Translations under genes and position numbers: made by a program
The notes under the pieces: generated by a model
Told to the model about the DNA's origin: nothing
Databases searched by the model: none
Seen by the model: the letters and a program-made list of their open reading frames with translations, nothing else
From: Acidobacteriaceae bacterium
GTDB taxonomy: Bacteria; Acidobacteriota; Terriglobia; Terriglobales; Acidobacteriaceae
Length of the DNA: 64,000 bases
Reading direction: 5' to 3'
Assembly (NCBI GenBank): GCA_003139095.1
Contig: PLHW01000066.1
Coordinates: forward strand, 63,285-127,284
Shown: in pieces, positions 1 through 8,782 of the stretch
How the letters are laid out: the number at the start of each line of letters is the position of its first letter
How positions within the stretch are numbered: the stretch's first letter is position 1

Positions 1-97
1 GAGCTGAGAGCTGAGAGCTGAGACCTGAGAGCTGAGACCTGAGACCTGAGAGCTGAGAGCTGAGACCTGAGAGCTGAGACCTGAGACCTGAGAGCTA
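1..97. repeat. Heptanucleotide tandem array (GAGCTGA/GACCTGA)
   Basis: Thirteen uninterrupted 7-bp units, each GAGCTGA or GACCTGA, run from base 1, and a fourteenth partial unit ends at the stop codon of the DUF3224 gene (95-97, minus strand). Units differ only at the third base. The array may extend beyond the window edge. Related CTGA-type heptads occur at 14286-14317, 43419-43444 and 49961-50050. Confidence 0.9.
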
Positions 98-571
98 TTT
101 CCCCAGCGTGTACTCCAGATCGTACGAATGTTTCCCATTGTCGATCTGAATATCGAAGGTGCCCGAGATGCCCTTCAACTCGCCCGTTCCCGATCCCGGA
201 GTAATGATGACGGACATCTTGCGGCCATTGGCATCCATCGTCGCGGAATGTTGCAACGTGAAGCTGCCGTGTTTTCCCGCGAGCGTGCCGGTCACAACTT
301 CGATCGCAACGTAGCCGGCAACGCCCTGTTTCGGGTCGCCGGCGGAAAACATTTCGCCCGTCGTGGTCGCTTCCAGGTCGCCGTGAATCTGCTTGTCGAT
401 GGAAAACCGAGAAACTCCCTCCGCAGGCGACGGCGTCAGCGGATGGACATCGACAGTAAAAGTGCCACGCGCGTGGTAAGTCATCGGAGTATCCTTTGGC
501 TGCGCGCTTAACAATGCCGAAAACGCAAGAGCAAGAACAGCGGCCAGCGCAGCAGAGCGAAAAGTCAGCAT
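95..571 (-). CDS. DUF3224 family secreted protein
   Basis: The 158-residue protein has an N-terminal hydrophobic signal sequence (about residues 1-23, ending near LLSAQ), so it is probably exported. The mature part is a single beta-rich domain that matches DUF3224 by its pattern: an early HARGTF strand, GDLEATTTGEM in the middle and GTGELKGISGTF near the end. These small beta-barrel-like proteins resemble the allene oxide cyclase-like fold, and their biochemical role is unknown. The ATG at 571 is followed directly by the signal peptide. It is divergent from the MoxR gene across about 118 bases. Its TAG stop is the last partial unit of the flanking heptad array. Family call is from sequence pattern memory. 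Confidence 0.8.
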   Translation of the reverse strand: MLTFRSAALAAVLALAFSALLSAQPKDTPMTYHARGTFTVDVHPLTPSPAEGVSRFSIDKQIHGDLEATTTGEMFSAGDPKQGVAGYVAIEVVTGTLAGKHGSFTLQHSATMDANGRKMSVIITPGSGTGELKGISGTFDIQIDNGKHSYDLEYTLGK

Positions 572-689
572 AGTTCGACAGTATACGACAGCCGAAATCC
601 CCGGTCTGTCGCGCCCGTCCGAAGGCGGATTCGCATCCGTGACTCCGGTAACGACGAACGCATTCGCGCGGCATAGTAGAATTCAACCA

Positions 690-1649
690 ATGTCCGCTCA
701 CGCAGCCAGCGCGGCTTCCAGCCGCGCAGCGCAACTGGAAAAGTCGCTGCGCACCGTCATTCGCGGCAAAGACGACGTGCTTCGCCTCGCGCTCGTCTCC
801 ATCTTCGCGCGCGGTCACCTGCTCATCGAAGGCGTTCCCGGAGTCGGCAAAACCACGCTCGGCCAGGCCATCGCCCGCGCCCTCGACTGCTCCTTCCAGC
901 GCGTGCAGTTCACCAGTGACATGCTGCCTTCCGACGTCCTCGGCATTTCCATCTACTCCGCCATCGAGCAGAAGTTCGAGTTCAAGCGCGGCCCGGTCTT
1001 CGCCAACGTCCTGCTCGCCGACGAAATCAACCGCACCACGCCCAAAACCCAGTCCGCGCTCCTGGAAGCCATGAACGAAGGCCAGGTCACCGTCGACGCC
1101 TTCTCGTACCCGCTCCCGCAGCCCTTCCTCGTCATCGCCACCCAGAATCCCATCGAGCATCACGGCACATATCCCTTGCCCGAGTCCCAACTCGACCGCT
1201 TCCTCATGCGCGTCCGCATGGGCTATCCCGAACCCGGCGCCGAGCGCGAAATCCTGCGCGACGAAGCCGGCGTCGCTCAGCTCGAAAAGCTGCGTCCCGT
1301 GCTCAATGCCGCCGATGTTCTCGAAATCCAGCACGCCGTCACGCAGATCCACGTCGACGAATCGCTCATCACCTACGCCCTCGCCATAGTCGCCAAAACT
1401 CGCGAGTCCGAATATCTTTCCCTCGGCGTTTCGCCGCGCGGTTCGCTGATGTTCTATCGCGCCGCCCAGGCTAAAGCCTTCCTCGATGGCCGCGACTACT
1501 GCACTCCCGAAGATTTCAAGCCGCTCGCCGTTCCCGTCTTCGCGCATCGCGTAGTCGTCAACCCTCACTACGCCTCCACTCTCAGAAAGTCCGAGCAGTC
1601 CGATCAAGTCCTGAAAGACATCGTCGAAAGCGTCCCTGTTCCTGTCTAG
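690..1649 (+). CDS. MoxR family AAA+ ATPase
   Basis: This is a 319-residue AAA+ ATPase of the MoxR type, usually a chaperone that inserts cofactors or remodels protein complexes at the cell surface. The Walker A motif GVPGVGKT lies near residue 48, Walker B LLADEINR near 108 and the sensor-1 ATQNP near 150; the C-terminal lid domain follows. The start was placed at the ATG at 690 because the longer frame from 639 adds 17 unconserved residues and family members begin close to this point. MoxR genes are usually followed by DUF58 and von Willebrand-domain genes, but here the next gene is an unrelated beta-propeller, so this copy is detached from its usual partners. Confidence 0.93.
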   Translation: MSAHAASAASSRAAQLEKSLRTVIRGKDDVLRLALVSIFARGHLLIEGVPGVGKTTLGQAIARALDCSFQRVQFTSDMLPSDVLGISIYSAIEQKFEFKRGPVFANVLLADEINRTTPKTQSALLEAMNEGQVTVDAFSYPLPQPFLVIATQNPIEHHGTYPLPESQLDRFLMRVRMGYPEPGAEREILRDEAGVAQLEKLRPVLNAADVLEIQHAVTQIHVDESLITYALAIVAKTRESEYLSLGVSPRGSLMFYRAAQAKAFLDGRDYCTPEDFKPLAVPVFAHRVVVNPHYASTLRKSEQSDQVLKDIVESVPVPV

Positions 1650-1651
1650 CA

Positions 1652-1678
1652 AACGAGCTTCGCCCCCCTCTGCTCGTT
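1652..1678 (+). terminator. Weak hairpin after moxR
   Basis: Arms AACGAGC (1652-1658) and GCTCGTT (1672-1678) pair perfectly across a 13-base loop, starting two bases after the MoxR stop codon. No T-run follows, so intrinsic termination is uncertain. Confidence 0.35.
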
Positions 1679-1866
1679 CAAAACTGGCAGTACGTTCAGC
1701 TCCGCATACGCATAGACGGCCCGTCAACGACGGCGGCGATAGTACGTCAATGCCCGTACATTAGTACCCATCGGTATCTCAATATCCTCTTTCCCTGTTG
1801 AATCTCTCCCCCCGATGTGCTCCAATAATCCAACTAGCTACGTCCCCCGCGCCGGTGTCTGCCCTT

Positions 1867-3075
1867 ATGAATTCTCCAGCTTCTTGCATCAACCGCGCTG
1901 TCGCGCCGGGTCCGCGCCGTTGGGTCGCTAGCTTCCGCGCCGCCCTCCTGCTCCTGATCGCCATCTTCATCTCCCTCCTCACACGCCCCGCCGCCGCGCA
2001 GGATTACCTCCTTACCAACGACGACTCTTTCTCCAACGGCGTTTCCTTCTTCACCATCGGCTCCGGCGGCGCGCTCACATTTGCCATGGAAATACCGGGG
2101 CCGGGACTTGGCATCGGCGGTGGATTGTTCGGAATGGCCCGCGTGGTCGCCGTCAACAGCGGCGGCACGCAGTGCATCTTCGCATCTGAGGCCTTCACCA
2201 ACGACGTCTTCTGGATTGTTCCCGGATCCGGCATTGCGGGCGGATCGGCCCCAGGCTCGCAATCCGACGTGGGCTCGGCCAACGGCATTGGACTCGCCGC
2301 TAATGCGCAATACGTCTATGCCAGTTTCAGCTCCTCCAACACGATCGCCACTTTTCAAATCCAGTCCGCCTGCTCTCTGGTCTTCCTAAACGATGTCGCC
2401 GTCAGCGGGCTGAATGGCGGATTGATCGACGGCATGGCTCTCCATGGGAGCATTCTGATCGCCTCCTACGCCGACGGCTCAATCGAGTCCTTCAACATTT
2501 CCTCGGGAACTCCCGTATCCAACGGCGACAAACAGAACTCTACCGCATCCGCCGGAGGTGAGACTTACCCCAACGGCATCGACATCACGCAGGACGGCCA
2601 CTTCGCCGTCTTCGGAGATACTTCGACTTCGGACGTAGTCGAGGTTTCCGACATTTCGTCCGGTCATCTTACTCAGACCGTCGTCTATAGCACTCACAGC
2701 GGAATCAGTTCCAGCAATGTCCTGCTAAGTCCGGATGAGACCATTCTTTATATCAGTAACAACCAGGGCGACGTAGTTACAGCCGCGTTTTTTGACAACA
2801 ACACAGGACAGATCACCCGCGGCTGTACATCGACGAAGGTGCGAAATTATGTGCAGGCCTGGTCTTATCTCGGAGGCATGGCGCTGCAGCAAATCAGCGG
2901 GAATGGCGGAGGAGTCTTCGTAGCGGAGTTTGGCGCCCCCTCCACTATCGCGGCCCTGAACCTCACCGTGAAGGGCCAGAAGTGCACATTGCGCGAGGCG
3001 AGCGATTCTCCTACGACCGATGAATACAGCCGCGGCCTGCTTTCCCTCGGCAGATTTCCGCCGCGCCAGTTTTAG
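1867..3075 (+). CDS. Secreted beta-propeller (lactonase-like) protein
   Basis: The product (402 residues from the ATG at 1867) starts with a twin-arginine-like RRWVASFR stretch and a long hydrophobic segment ending PAAAQ, which suggests export. The mature part shows repeated four-strand blade patterns (for example YVYASFSSSNTIATFQI, ITQDGHFAVFGDTSTSDVVEV and LSPDETILYISNNQGDVVTA), typical of the YVTN/6-phosphogluconolactonase-like propeller fold. A TTG at 1798 would add 23 residues that do not look like a leader; ATG 1867 is preferred, although no strong Shine-Dalgarno is visible. It is followed after 39 bases by the multicopper oxidase and is probably co-transcribed with it. Substrate and catalytic activity are unknown. 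Confidence 0.72.
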   Translation: MNSPASCINRAVAPGPRRWVASFRAALLLLIAIFISLLTRPAAAQDYLLTNDDSFSNGVSFFTIGSGGALTFAMEIPGPGLGIGGGLFGMARVVAVNSGGTQCIFASEAFTNDVFWIVPGSGIAGGSAPGSQSDVGSANGIGLAANAQYVYASFSSSNTIATFQIQSACSLVFLNDVAVSGLNGGLIDGMALHGSILIASYADGSIESFNISSGTPVSNGDKQNSTASAGGETYPNGIDITQDGHFAVFGDTSTSDVVEVSDISSGHLTQTVVYSTHSGISSSNVLLSPDETILYISNNQGDVVTAAFFDNNTGQITRGCTSTKVRNYVQAWSYLGGMALQQISGNGGGVFVAEFGAPSTIAALNLTVKGQKCTLREASDSPTTDEYSRGLLSLGRFPPRQF

Positions 3076-3114
3076 CCTCAGCTTTAAAGAATACGTTACG
3101 CAGGTGTTCTACCT

Positions 3115-4704
3115 ATGATTCTCACACGTCTTACTCATTGCCTGGTCGCAGCCGCCATCTTATCCGTCCTCTCCACCGGCTTATCCGCCCAGTGCCCGGA
3201 CCGTCCCGTATCTGGCACGGAGGTGAAGGATGCGTACACGCTCACGCCTAAGAGCGGCATTCTGCAAGCCGATTTGTCGCTCGGCGAGTCCGTTGACAAA
3301 CTCGGCTACACCCATTACTGCTATCAATATCAGGCTCCGAGTGGAATCGTCGAAGCGCCCACGCTCCGCCTCAATCCCGGCGACCAGTTACAGCTCAACT
3401 TGGCCGACGTAATTCAGGACAATGACGCCTCGAAAATGCGCATGCACCACGCCGCCTCGGGTCCCGTCTGCGGCGATAGCGGTACACCCACCGTCAGCTC
3501 CACCAACCTGCATTTTCATGGCATGCCCATTCCTCCCGTCTGCCACCAGGATGACGTGATTGACACCCTCATCCAGCCCGGTTCGCCCGCCTTCAACTTC
3601 AACATTCAAATTCCGGCCGACACGCCGCCCGGCCTTTACTGGTATCACCCGCACGTTCATGGTTTCACCGAATTTCAAGTCAATGGCGGAGCCGCCGGCG
3701 CTATCATCGTTAACGGCATGGAGAAGGTAAGACCGGAAGTAAAAGGCTTGGAAGAGCGCGTCTTTGTCATTCGGCAGCAGTATCTCGTCCCCTGGCTTCC
3801 CGGCCCTTATCAGTTGAGCCTCAACTATCAGGTCTCGCTCTTCCCCGATGGCCCCGCGCCCTTCATCAACATGAAGCCGGGCGAGCGGCAGTTCTGGCGC
3901 GTCGCCAATGCCACGCTTCAGGACTTCATACCGCTTAAGGTCTTGATCAATAGCAAGGCTGAGAAACTTGAACTAATCGCGCTCGACGGCTATCCGCTGA
4001 ACCACACTCGAAACGTCGAATCCGTCCTTATTCCTCCCGCTGGACGGGCGGAGTTCATCGTTACTGGCCCTCCCGTGGGGGGCTTCGGTGAATTTTCCGT
4101 CGGCCCCTATGACACCGGACCAACCGGAAACCCCGACCTCTCTGTTCTACTCGCATCCATCAATCCCGTAGGCGGTTCTCTCACCGGCAACGCTGCGTCC
4201 GCGCAGCCCCTCTCTTCAGACGAGAACTCGCACGCCCCCGCCGCGCGCATGAAATGGTCGGATCTCGACAACGTCAAGGTGACGGCAGAACGTAAACTAT
4301 ATTTCTCCGAGGAGTTTGGCGGCACCAACGGTCCGATTCAGTTCTACGTCACAGTCGAGGGCCAGCAGCAAAAGGTCTTCGAGCCCGATGAGAAGCCAGT
4401 GATCAAGACCAAAGTCGGCGCCGTAGAGGATTGGACCATTGAAAACCGCGCGCTCGAAACGCACGCCTTCCACATCCACCAGATTCACTTCAAACTGCTC
4501 GAGGTCAATGGCAAGCGCGTTCCGAACAACGACATGCTCGACACCGTCACCATCCCTTACTGGACCGGCACGGGTCCCTACCCCAGTGTCAAGGTCCGTA
4601 TGGATTTTCGAGATCCGACCATTGCCGGCATATTCGTATTTCACTGCCATATCCTCCTTCATGAGGACTTAGGCATGATGCACAAAATTGAAGTCGATCC
4701 GTAA
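3115..4704 (+). CDS. Laccase-like multicopper oxidase
   Basis: The 529-residue exported enzyme has a signal peptide (about 1-25, ending GLSAQ) and three cupredoxin domains. All four copper-ligand blocks are visible: LHFHG, WYHPHVHG, HAFHIHQIHF and the C-terminal FHCHILLHEDLGMM, which supplies the type-1 Cys, the type-2/3 His residues and an axial Met. It is therefore expected to oxidise phenolics, metals or other small reductants while reducing O2 to water in the periplasm or outside the cell. The gene lies between the beta-propeller gene and a small duplicated-domain gene on the same strand. Whether it acts as a laccase, bilirubin oxidase-like enzyme or metal oxidase cannot be told from sequence. 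Confidence 0.92.
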   Translation: MILTRLTHCLVAAAILSVLSTGLSAQCPDRPVSGTEVKDAYTLTPKSGILQADLSLGESVDKLGYTHYCYQYQAPSGIVEAPTLRLNPGDQLQLNLADVIQDNDASKMRMHHAASGPVCGDSGTPTVSSTNLHFHGMPIPPVCHQDDVIDTLIQPGSPAFNFNIQIPADTPPGLYWYHPHVHGFTEFQVNGGAAGAIIVNGMEKVRPEVKGLEERVFVIRQQYLVPWLPGPYQLSLNYQVSLFPDGPAPFINMKPGERQFWRVANATLQDFIPLKVLINSKAEKLELIALDGYPLNHTRNVESVLIPPAGRAEFIVTGPPVGGFGEFSVGPYDTGPTGNPDLSVLLASINPVGGSLTGNAASAQPLSSDENSHAPAARMKWSDLDNVKVTAERKLYFSEEFGGTNGPIQFYVTVEGQQQKVFEPDEKPVIKTKVGAVEDWTIENRALETHAFHIHQIHFKLLEVNGKRVPNNDMLDTVTIPYWTGTGPYPSVKVRMDFRDPTIAGIFVFHCHILLHEDLGMMHKIEVDP

Positions 4705-4756
4705 AAGATCGATTCGCTCTTTATAACTTCCCAGAATCTCGACTCCAGGTGACGTT

Positions 4757-5185
4757 ATGACCATCCACATTACCGGTAAGTCCCTCCTCGTCCTCGCCGC
4801 CACATTCCTGTTATTAGCGGGAAGCCTGATCGGCCTTCACTTTATACAGGCGCCCGCCGTCGTTCATGCCGCGCCCGCCGAAGGCGTTGTTCCCAAATCC
4901 TACGGACGCCTCGTCGCCGCCATCCCCGATCGCATCGGCACCGGCCTCGTCTTCGAAGACAAAGACGGCGTCATCCGCTTTGTCAGCATCACCGGCATGA
5001 AAGAAGGGCAGCTCAACCGCTACGATCAAACGCCGACCCAGGGCGGCATTCCCAAATCCTACGGCCATCTCGTAGCCGCCGTGGTGAATGACAAGGGCAC
5101 CGGGCTAGTCTTCGAAGATGCCGGCGGCGTGATACGCTTTGTAACCATTGCCGGCGTAATGGAAGGTGAGCTGAATCGCGAGTAA
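4757..5185 (+). CDS. Membrane-anchored protein with two tandem repeats
   Basis: This 142-residue protein has an N-terminal hydrophobic segment (about 8-28), a signal anchor or signal peptide. The remainder is two copies of a module of about 45 residues. Copy 1 contains PKSYGRLVAAIPDRIGTGLV then FEDKDGVIRFVSITG; copy 2 contains PKSYGHLVAAVVNDKGTGLV then FEDAGGVIRFVTIAG. The copies are nearly colinear, so an internal duplication is clear. I do not recognise the family. The gene follows the multicopper oxidase by 52 bases on the same strand and is probably part of the same transcription unit, suggesting a partner or envelope role. Confidence 0.75.
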   Translation: MTIHITGKSLLVLAATFLLLAGSLIGLHFIQAPAVVHAAPAEGVVPKSYGRLVAAIPDRIGTGLVFEDKDGVIRFVSITGMKEGQLNRYDQTPTQGGIPKSYGHLVAAVVNDKGTGLVFEDAGGVIRFVTIAGVMEGELNRE

Positions 5186-5200
5186 GATGCAGATCAGGCC

Positions 5201-5246
5201 AACGTAAGAACGGCGAAAGCCCAACGACGAACGACCACTACCGAAC
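5201..5246. repeat. CGAACGACC-type heptad repeat
   Basis: The stretch holds CCAACGACGAACGACC and degenerate flanks, with a visible 7-bp period, and lies between the 4757-5185 gene and the stop codon of the lytic transglycosylase. The same words recur at 46240, 48890, 50208 and 51425. Confidence 0.7.
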
Positions 5247-7277
5247 TCAGCGGTCGCCGCGAATGACTAACACCATCCCCGGCCGCAACGTCGCGATGTT
5301 GCGGTTATCGTGCTTCAGCGCCGCAACCGTCGTGTTGTAGGAGTTCGCAATCGAGTACAGCGTCTCGCCCTGCTTCACCTTGTGGTGAACTAGTCCCGCC
5401 GAGGAATTCTCACCCCCCGCAGCTTGTTTGTTGCCGTCGGCGCGTTGCGAGGACCTTCCCTTTGAGGACGCGCTTTGCGCCAAAACGTGGCGAGACGCGG
5501 TTTTGTGGGCCGACGCTCCCGCGTTCGATGACGCTCGCTCGCCCGCCGCACGCCGCGGCCGTTTCGCCACGACCTGCGTTTCCCGCGCTCCCCCGCTCAC
5601 CGGCAGATGGATCAGCAGAGTCTTCCTCGTAGCCAGGCTGTTGCCCTTCAGCCGATTCCAACTGCGAATCATCTTCGCCGACACGCCAAAATTCTCCGCC
5701 ACCGATTCAACCGTATCGCCTTTGCGCACTTTGTAGCGCGTAATCGTGCGCGCGTACCTTGTGGAGTCGCTCTCCTTGCCCGGCGCGATCGGAATAATCA
5801 GCCGACTTTCCGGCGCCAGCCCGTCTTCCTCCAGGCTGTTCGCCTCGCGGATCGAAGTCGGCGTCGTGCGATACGTGCGCGCAATCGAGGCTAGCGTCTC
5901 CCCCGCCTGCACCTTGTGATACCGCCACCAGACGCGCTTATCTACCGGAATCGATGCCACCACGGTCTCAAACTTTCCCGCGCTGCCCGCCGGCAGGTGC
6001 AACTCAAACGCCTGGTCCTTCGGCGTCGTCAACCGCAACAGGCTCGGATTCAGTTCCTGCAACTCCGACGCCGACGCATCCACGCATTCCGCAACCAGTC
6101 GCAAGTCGATCGGATAATCGATCTTCACCGTCTCATACGGCACCGGCTTTTCCTTCGCCACCGTCCCCAGCCCATACTGCTCGGGGTTTTTCGCCATGAT
6201 GGTCACGGCGAGAATGATAGGCACATAGTTGCGCGTTTCCTTCGGCAGCACGTTGCGCCGGTAAAGCTCCCAGAAGTCGGCGTACCCCGTGCGCTTCACC
6301 GCGCTCTGCACCGTTCCAGGGCCCGAGTTGTAAGCCGCCATGGCCAGGTACCAATCGCCGAACTGGTCATAAAGATCTTTCAAGTGATGCGCCGCCGCGC
6401 GCGTCGCTTTTTCCGGGTCCTGCCGCTCGTCGATCCACCAGTTCCGCTCCAGCCCATATCCCGACGCCCGGCTCGCCATAAACTGCCAAATCCCGCGCGC
6501 GCCCGCCCGCGAAACCGCCAGCGGATGGAAACCGGACTCGGCCTGCGCCAGATAAATCAGATCCTGCGGCACGCCCTCTTGTTTCAGCGTGCGGCGAATC
6601 ATCTCCTCATACTGCCCCGACCGCGCCAGCGCGCGCTCAATCGTGCCCCGACCGCGATTCGAAAAATAGTTGATATACCCCGCAACCTGGTCGGTCATCA
6701 TCAGCGGCAGATCGGATCGCGTGGATTTGATCTCGGCTTCGGCCTTGGCTCTGACGTTCTCGTCAACCGGCGGCGTCAGTTCGTTCGCCTCGTCAATCGG
6801 CGCCGGTTCGGATTGCTGTTCGGAGAACCCGTCCCCCTGTTGCAGCGCCGCCAGTTCCAGGCCGTTAACACCGTCGAGAATGCGATTGAGTTCCGCTTCC
6901 AGCCGCGGATCGGACTGCACATCCAGTCCGCTCCCCAGCAGCTGGTTAAATGCCGAATCGAAATTCTGCTTCGCCGCTTCCAGATGCCCCGCGCGGTAGT
7001 TCTGCTCGCCCGCCCCATACTCTTTCTCGACGCGGGCAATCACTTCGGCAACCGGATCAACCGCCAAAGCCTTCGCGGCCAGCTGGTTCGGCTTGGCTTC
7101 GGTGGTGGCAGCCGGTTTCGGCTGGCTCGTGCCCTGCGCGGCGTTCGAAATAATCGCGGGAGCTTGCGCCCGCTCCGGCGGCATAAATGACGACGGCTTC
7201 TGCGCGCTCTGGCAGCCCAATGTCGCCGCCAGAAAACCGCAAAGCAGGATCGCCGGATACCGGTGAGAAAACCTCAT
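5247..7277 (-). CDS. mltD: Membrane-bound lytic murein transglycosylase D with three LysM domains
   Basis: The start was set at the ATG at 7277, giving MRFSHRYPAILLCGFLAATL followed by a lipobox Cys, so the enzyme is probably a lipoprotein. The central SLT domain carries AQAESGF with the catalytic Glu, GARGIWQFM and AMAAYNSGPG, the family-1 transglycosylase motifs. Three LysM modules follow in the C-terminal half, beginning YHKVQAGETL, YKVRKGDTV and HHKVKQGETL; the last two are separated by a long basic, Ser/Ala-rich linker. The enzyme cleaves peptidoglycan with formation of 1,6-anhydro-muropeptides. The longer frame from 7322 adds 15 residues ahead of the lipobox and is less likely. Confidence 0.93.
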   Translation of the reverse strand: MRFSHRYPAILLCGFLAATLGCQSAQKPSSFMPPERAQAPAIISNAAQGTSQPKPAATTEAKPNQLAAKALAVDPVAEVIARVEKEYGAGEQNYRAGHLEAAKQNFDSAFNQLLGSGLDVQSDPRLEAELNRILDGVNGLELAALQQGDGFSEQQSEPAPIDEANELTPPVDENVRAKAEAEIKSTRSDLPLMMTDQVAGYINYFSNRGRGTIERALARSGQYEEMIRRTLKQEGVPQDLIYLAQAESGFHPLAVSRAGARGIWQFMASRASGYGLERNWWIDERQDPEKATRAAAHHLKDLYDQFGDWYLAMAAYNSGPGTVQSAVKRTGYADFWELYRRNVLPKETRNYVPIILAVTIMAKNPEQYGLGTVAKEKPVPYETVKIDYPIDLRLVAECVDASASELQELNPSLLRLTTPKDQAFELHLPAGSAGKFETVVASIPVDKRVWWRYHKVQAGETLASIARTYRTTPTSIREANSLEEDGLAPESRLIIPIAPGKESDSTRYARTITRYKVRKGDTVESVAENFGVSAKMIRSWNRLKGNSLATRKTLLIHLPVSGGARETQVVAKRPRRAAGERASSNAGASAHKTASRHVLAQSASSKGRSSQRADGNKQAAGGENSSAGLVHHKVKQGETLYSIANSYNTTVAALKHDNRNIATLRPGMVLVIRGDR

Positions 7278-7736
7278 AGCTTGAAAAAGATGCAGCCAAC
7301 CCTCTAGGCACAGCGTGGCCAACAGGGCCCCGCCCAGTCACAAACCCTTAATGTTCAGATGGTAATCTGGCAAAAATAGCCGGGTCAACCGCAGACCCGT
7401 CCGTCCCGTTACTTTCGGTACCGGCTGTGCATGTTACCCCAGGCGCTGCGCCCAGGGCAAACGCCGTAGGGCATCTCCCAGCCTCGTCCCCATCCCCTTC
7501 CACCCGCCGCCAAATCTCCGCCCGTTACTGCCCTCCCGGATGCGACGCGACCGCCGTCTTTTGACACTCGTAATCCACTATGAATCCTGATCCCCTCCGC
7601 CCACATCTACACCCGCATATCTCTCAGTTGCCTGCAAAGGCAATTTCATTAAAGTTCGGCTCCAGGGTCCCCACCTTGGCTCCAAACTTGGGCCCTCGGC
7701 TTTCTGCAATTGCGAATTCTATGAAGGAGGAATTCC
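7278..7736. other. 459-bp gene-free divergent region
   Basis: The region separates mltD (minus) from the hydrolase gene (plus) and should hold both promoters. The only open frame in it (7409-7606, minus) has no domain pattern or ribosome site and is rejected. A TTGACA at 7560-7565 is a possible -35 element for the hydrolase, but no matching -10 stands at the right spacing. The last bases hold the hydrolase Shine-Dalgarno. Confidence 0.6.
7724..7730 (+). promoter_or_regulatory. Strong Shine-Dalgarno AAGGAGG
   Basis: A consensus AAGGAGG lies six bases before the ATG at 7737 and fixes the hydrolase start. Confidence 0.85.
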
Positions 7737-8606
7737 ATGCCCCACGTCAATGTAGGTAAAGAAAACTCAGATGACATCCAACTCTATTACGAGGACCACG
7801 GCTCTGGCGACCCCGTTGTCCTCATTCACGGCTATCCCTTGAACGGCGCATCCTGGGAGAAGCAGATTCCCGCACTTCTCGATGCAGGGCACCGCGTAAT
7901 CACCTATGACCGTCGCGGCTTCGGCAAATCGAGCCAGCCAACCGGCGGCTACAACTATGACACTTTCGCCGCCGATCTCCACCATCTGATCACTCACCTC
8001 AAGCTTCGTCATTTCGCGCTCGTCGGCTTCTCCATGGGCGGAGGCGAAATTGCCCGCTACATCGGCAAGTACGGGTCGAAGGACGTCAGCCGCGCTGTGT
8101 TCATCTCATCCGTCCCTCCCTTCCTGCTGAAGACGCCGGACAACCCGGAAGGCGTGGACGGTTCTGTCTTCGAGGGCATCCAGAAGGCGGTCGCCGCGGA
8201 CCGTTACGCGTTCTTCGGTCAATTCTTCAGGGATTTCTACAACGCCGACCTGTTGCTCGGAAAGCGCATCAGCGACCACGCAATCCAGGCCAGCCTCAAC
8301 GTCGCCTTTAGCGCCTCGCCCACCGCAAGCCTGGCATGCGTCCCCACCTGGGGTGAGGATTTCCGCAAGGATCTCGCTCGCGTCGACGTACCAACGCTCG
8401 TGATTCACGGGGATTCCGACCGTATTGTTCCGCTCGCCGCTGCCGGGCAACGCACCGCTCAGCTGGTGAAGGGCGCGCGCTTGCACGTCGTCAAAGGCGG
8501 TCCTCATGCCGTCATCTGGACCCACGCCGACGAAGTGACGCCCGAACTGACGAACTTCCTTGGGGTCGGCGCAGCCAAGCCAGTTGTCAAGGAGACAGCC
8601 GCCTAA
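7737..8606 (+). CDS. Alpha/beta hydrolase, cofactor-free haloperoxidase-like
   Basis: The 289-residue cytosolic protein is an alpha/beta hydrolase of the non-haem chloroperoxidase/arylesterase group. It shows the oxyanion motif VLIHGYPLNG, the nucleophile elbow GFSMGG, the acid residue in HGDSDRIVP and the catalytic His in GGPHAV. Size and motif spacing are normal for the group, which includes perhydrolases and esterases acting on small esters; the natural substrate is unknown. The start is fixed by AAGGAGG six bases upstream. An intrinsic terminator follows at 8653-8693, so the gene is probably monocistronic. Confidence 0.88.
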   Translation: MPHVNVGKENSDDIQLYYEDHGSGDPVVLIHGYPLNGASWEKQIPALLDAGHRVITYDRRGFGKSSQPTGGYNYDTFAADLHHLITHLKLRHFALVGFSMGGGEIARYIGKYGSKDVSRAVFISSVPPFLLKTPDNPEGVDGSVFEGIQKAVAADRYAFFGQFFRDFYNADLLLGKRISDHAIQASLNVAFSASPTASLACVPTWGEDFRKDLARVDVPTLVIHGDSDRIVPLAAAGQRTAQLVKGARLHVVKGGPHAVIWTHADEVTPELTNFLGVGAAKPVVKETAA

Positions 8607-8652
8607 GAGGACGTGCGGGTCGCAGTCGTACGCCAACAACGCGTATCCCTTT

Positions 8653-8693
8653 AAAGGTGCCATCTTTCGACGGCACCTTTTCTTCTTCTTTTG
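8653..8693 (+). terminator. Rho-independent terminator
   Basis: Arms AAAGGTGCC (8653-8661) and GGCACCTTT (8672-8680) pair perfectly and are followed by a T-rich tract (TTCTTCTTCTTTT). It terminates the hydrolase gene. Confidence 0.88.
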
Positions 8694-8782
8694 GAATCCC
8701 TCTCAATCCCGGGCCGCGGCGAATCCTGGCCCGCCGGTTTACACGCTACACTGATTGTCGCGAGGCACTCCACGCTCACCTC

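Noticed and set aside
5916-7190. 424-residue plus-strand frame opposite mltD
   Set aside because: It is an Arg/His-rich antisense shadow of the transglycosylase, which has complete catalytic and LysM motifs.
7409-7606. Small minus-strand frame in the mltD/hydrolase intergenic region
   Set aside because: It has no ribosome site, no domain pattern and Gly/Arg-rich composition typical of GC-rich noncoding frames.
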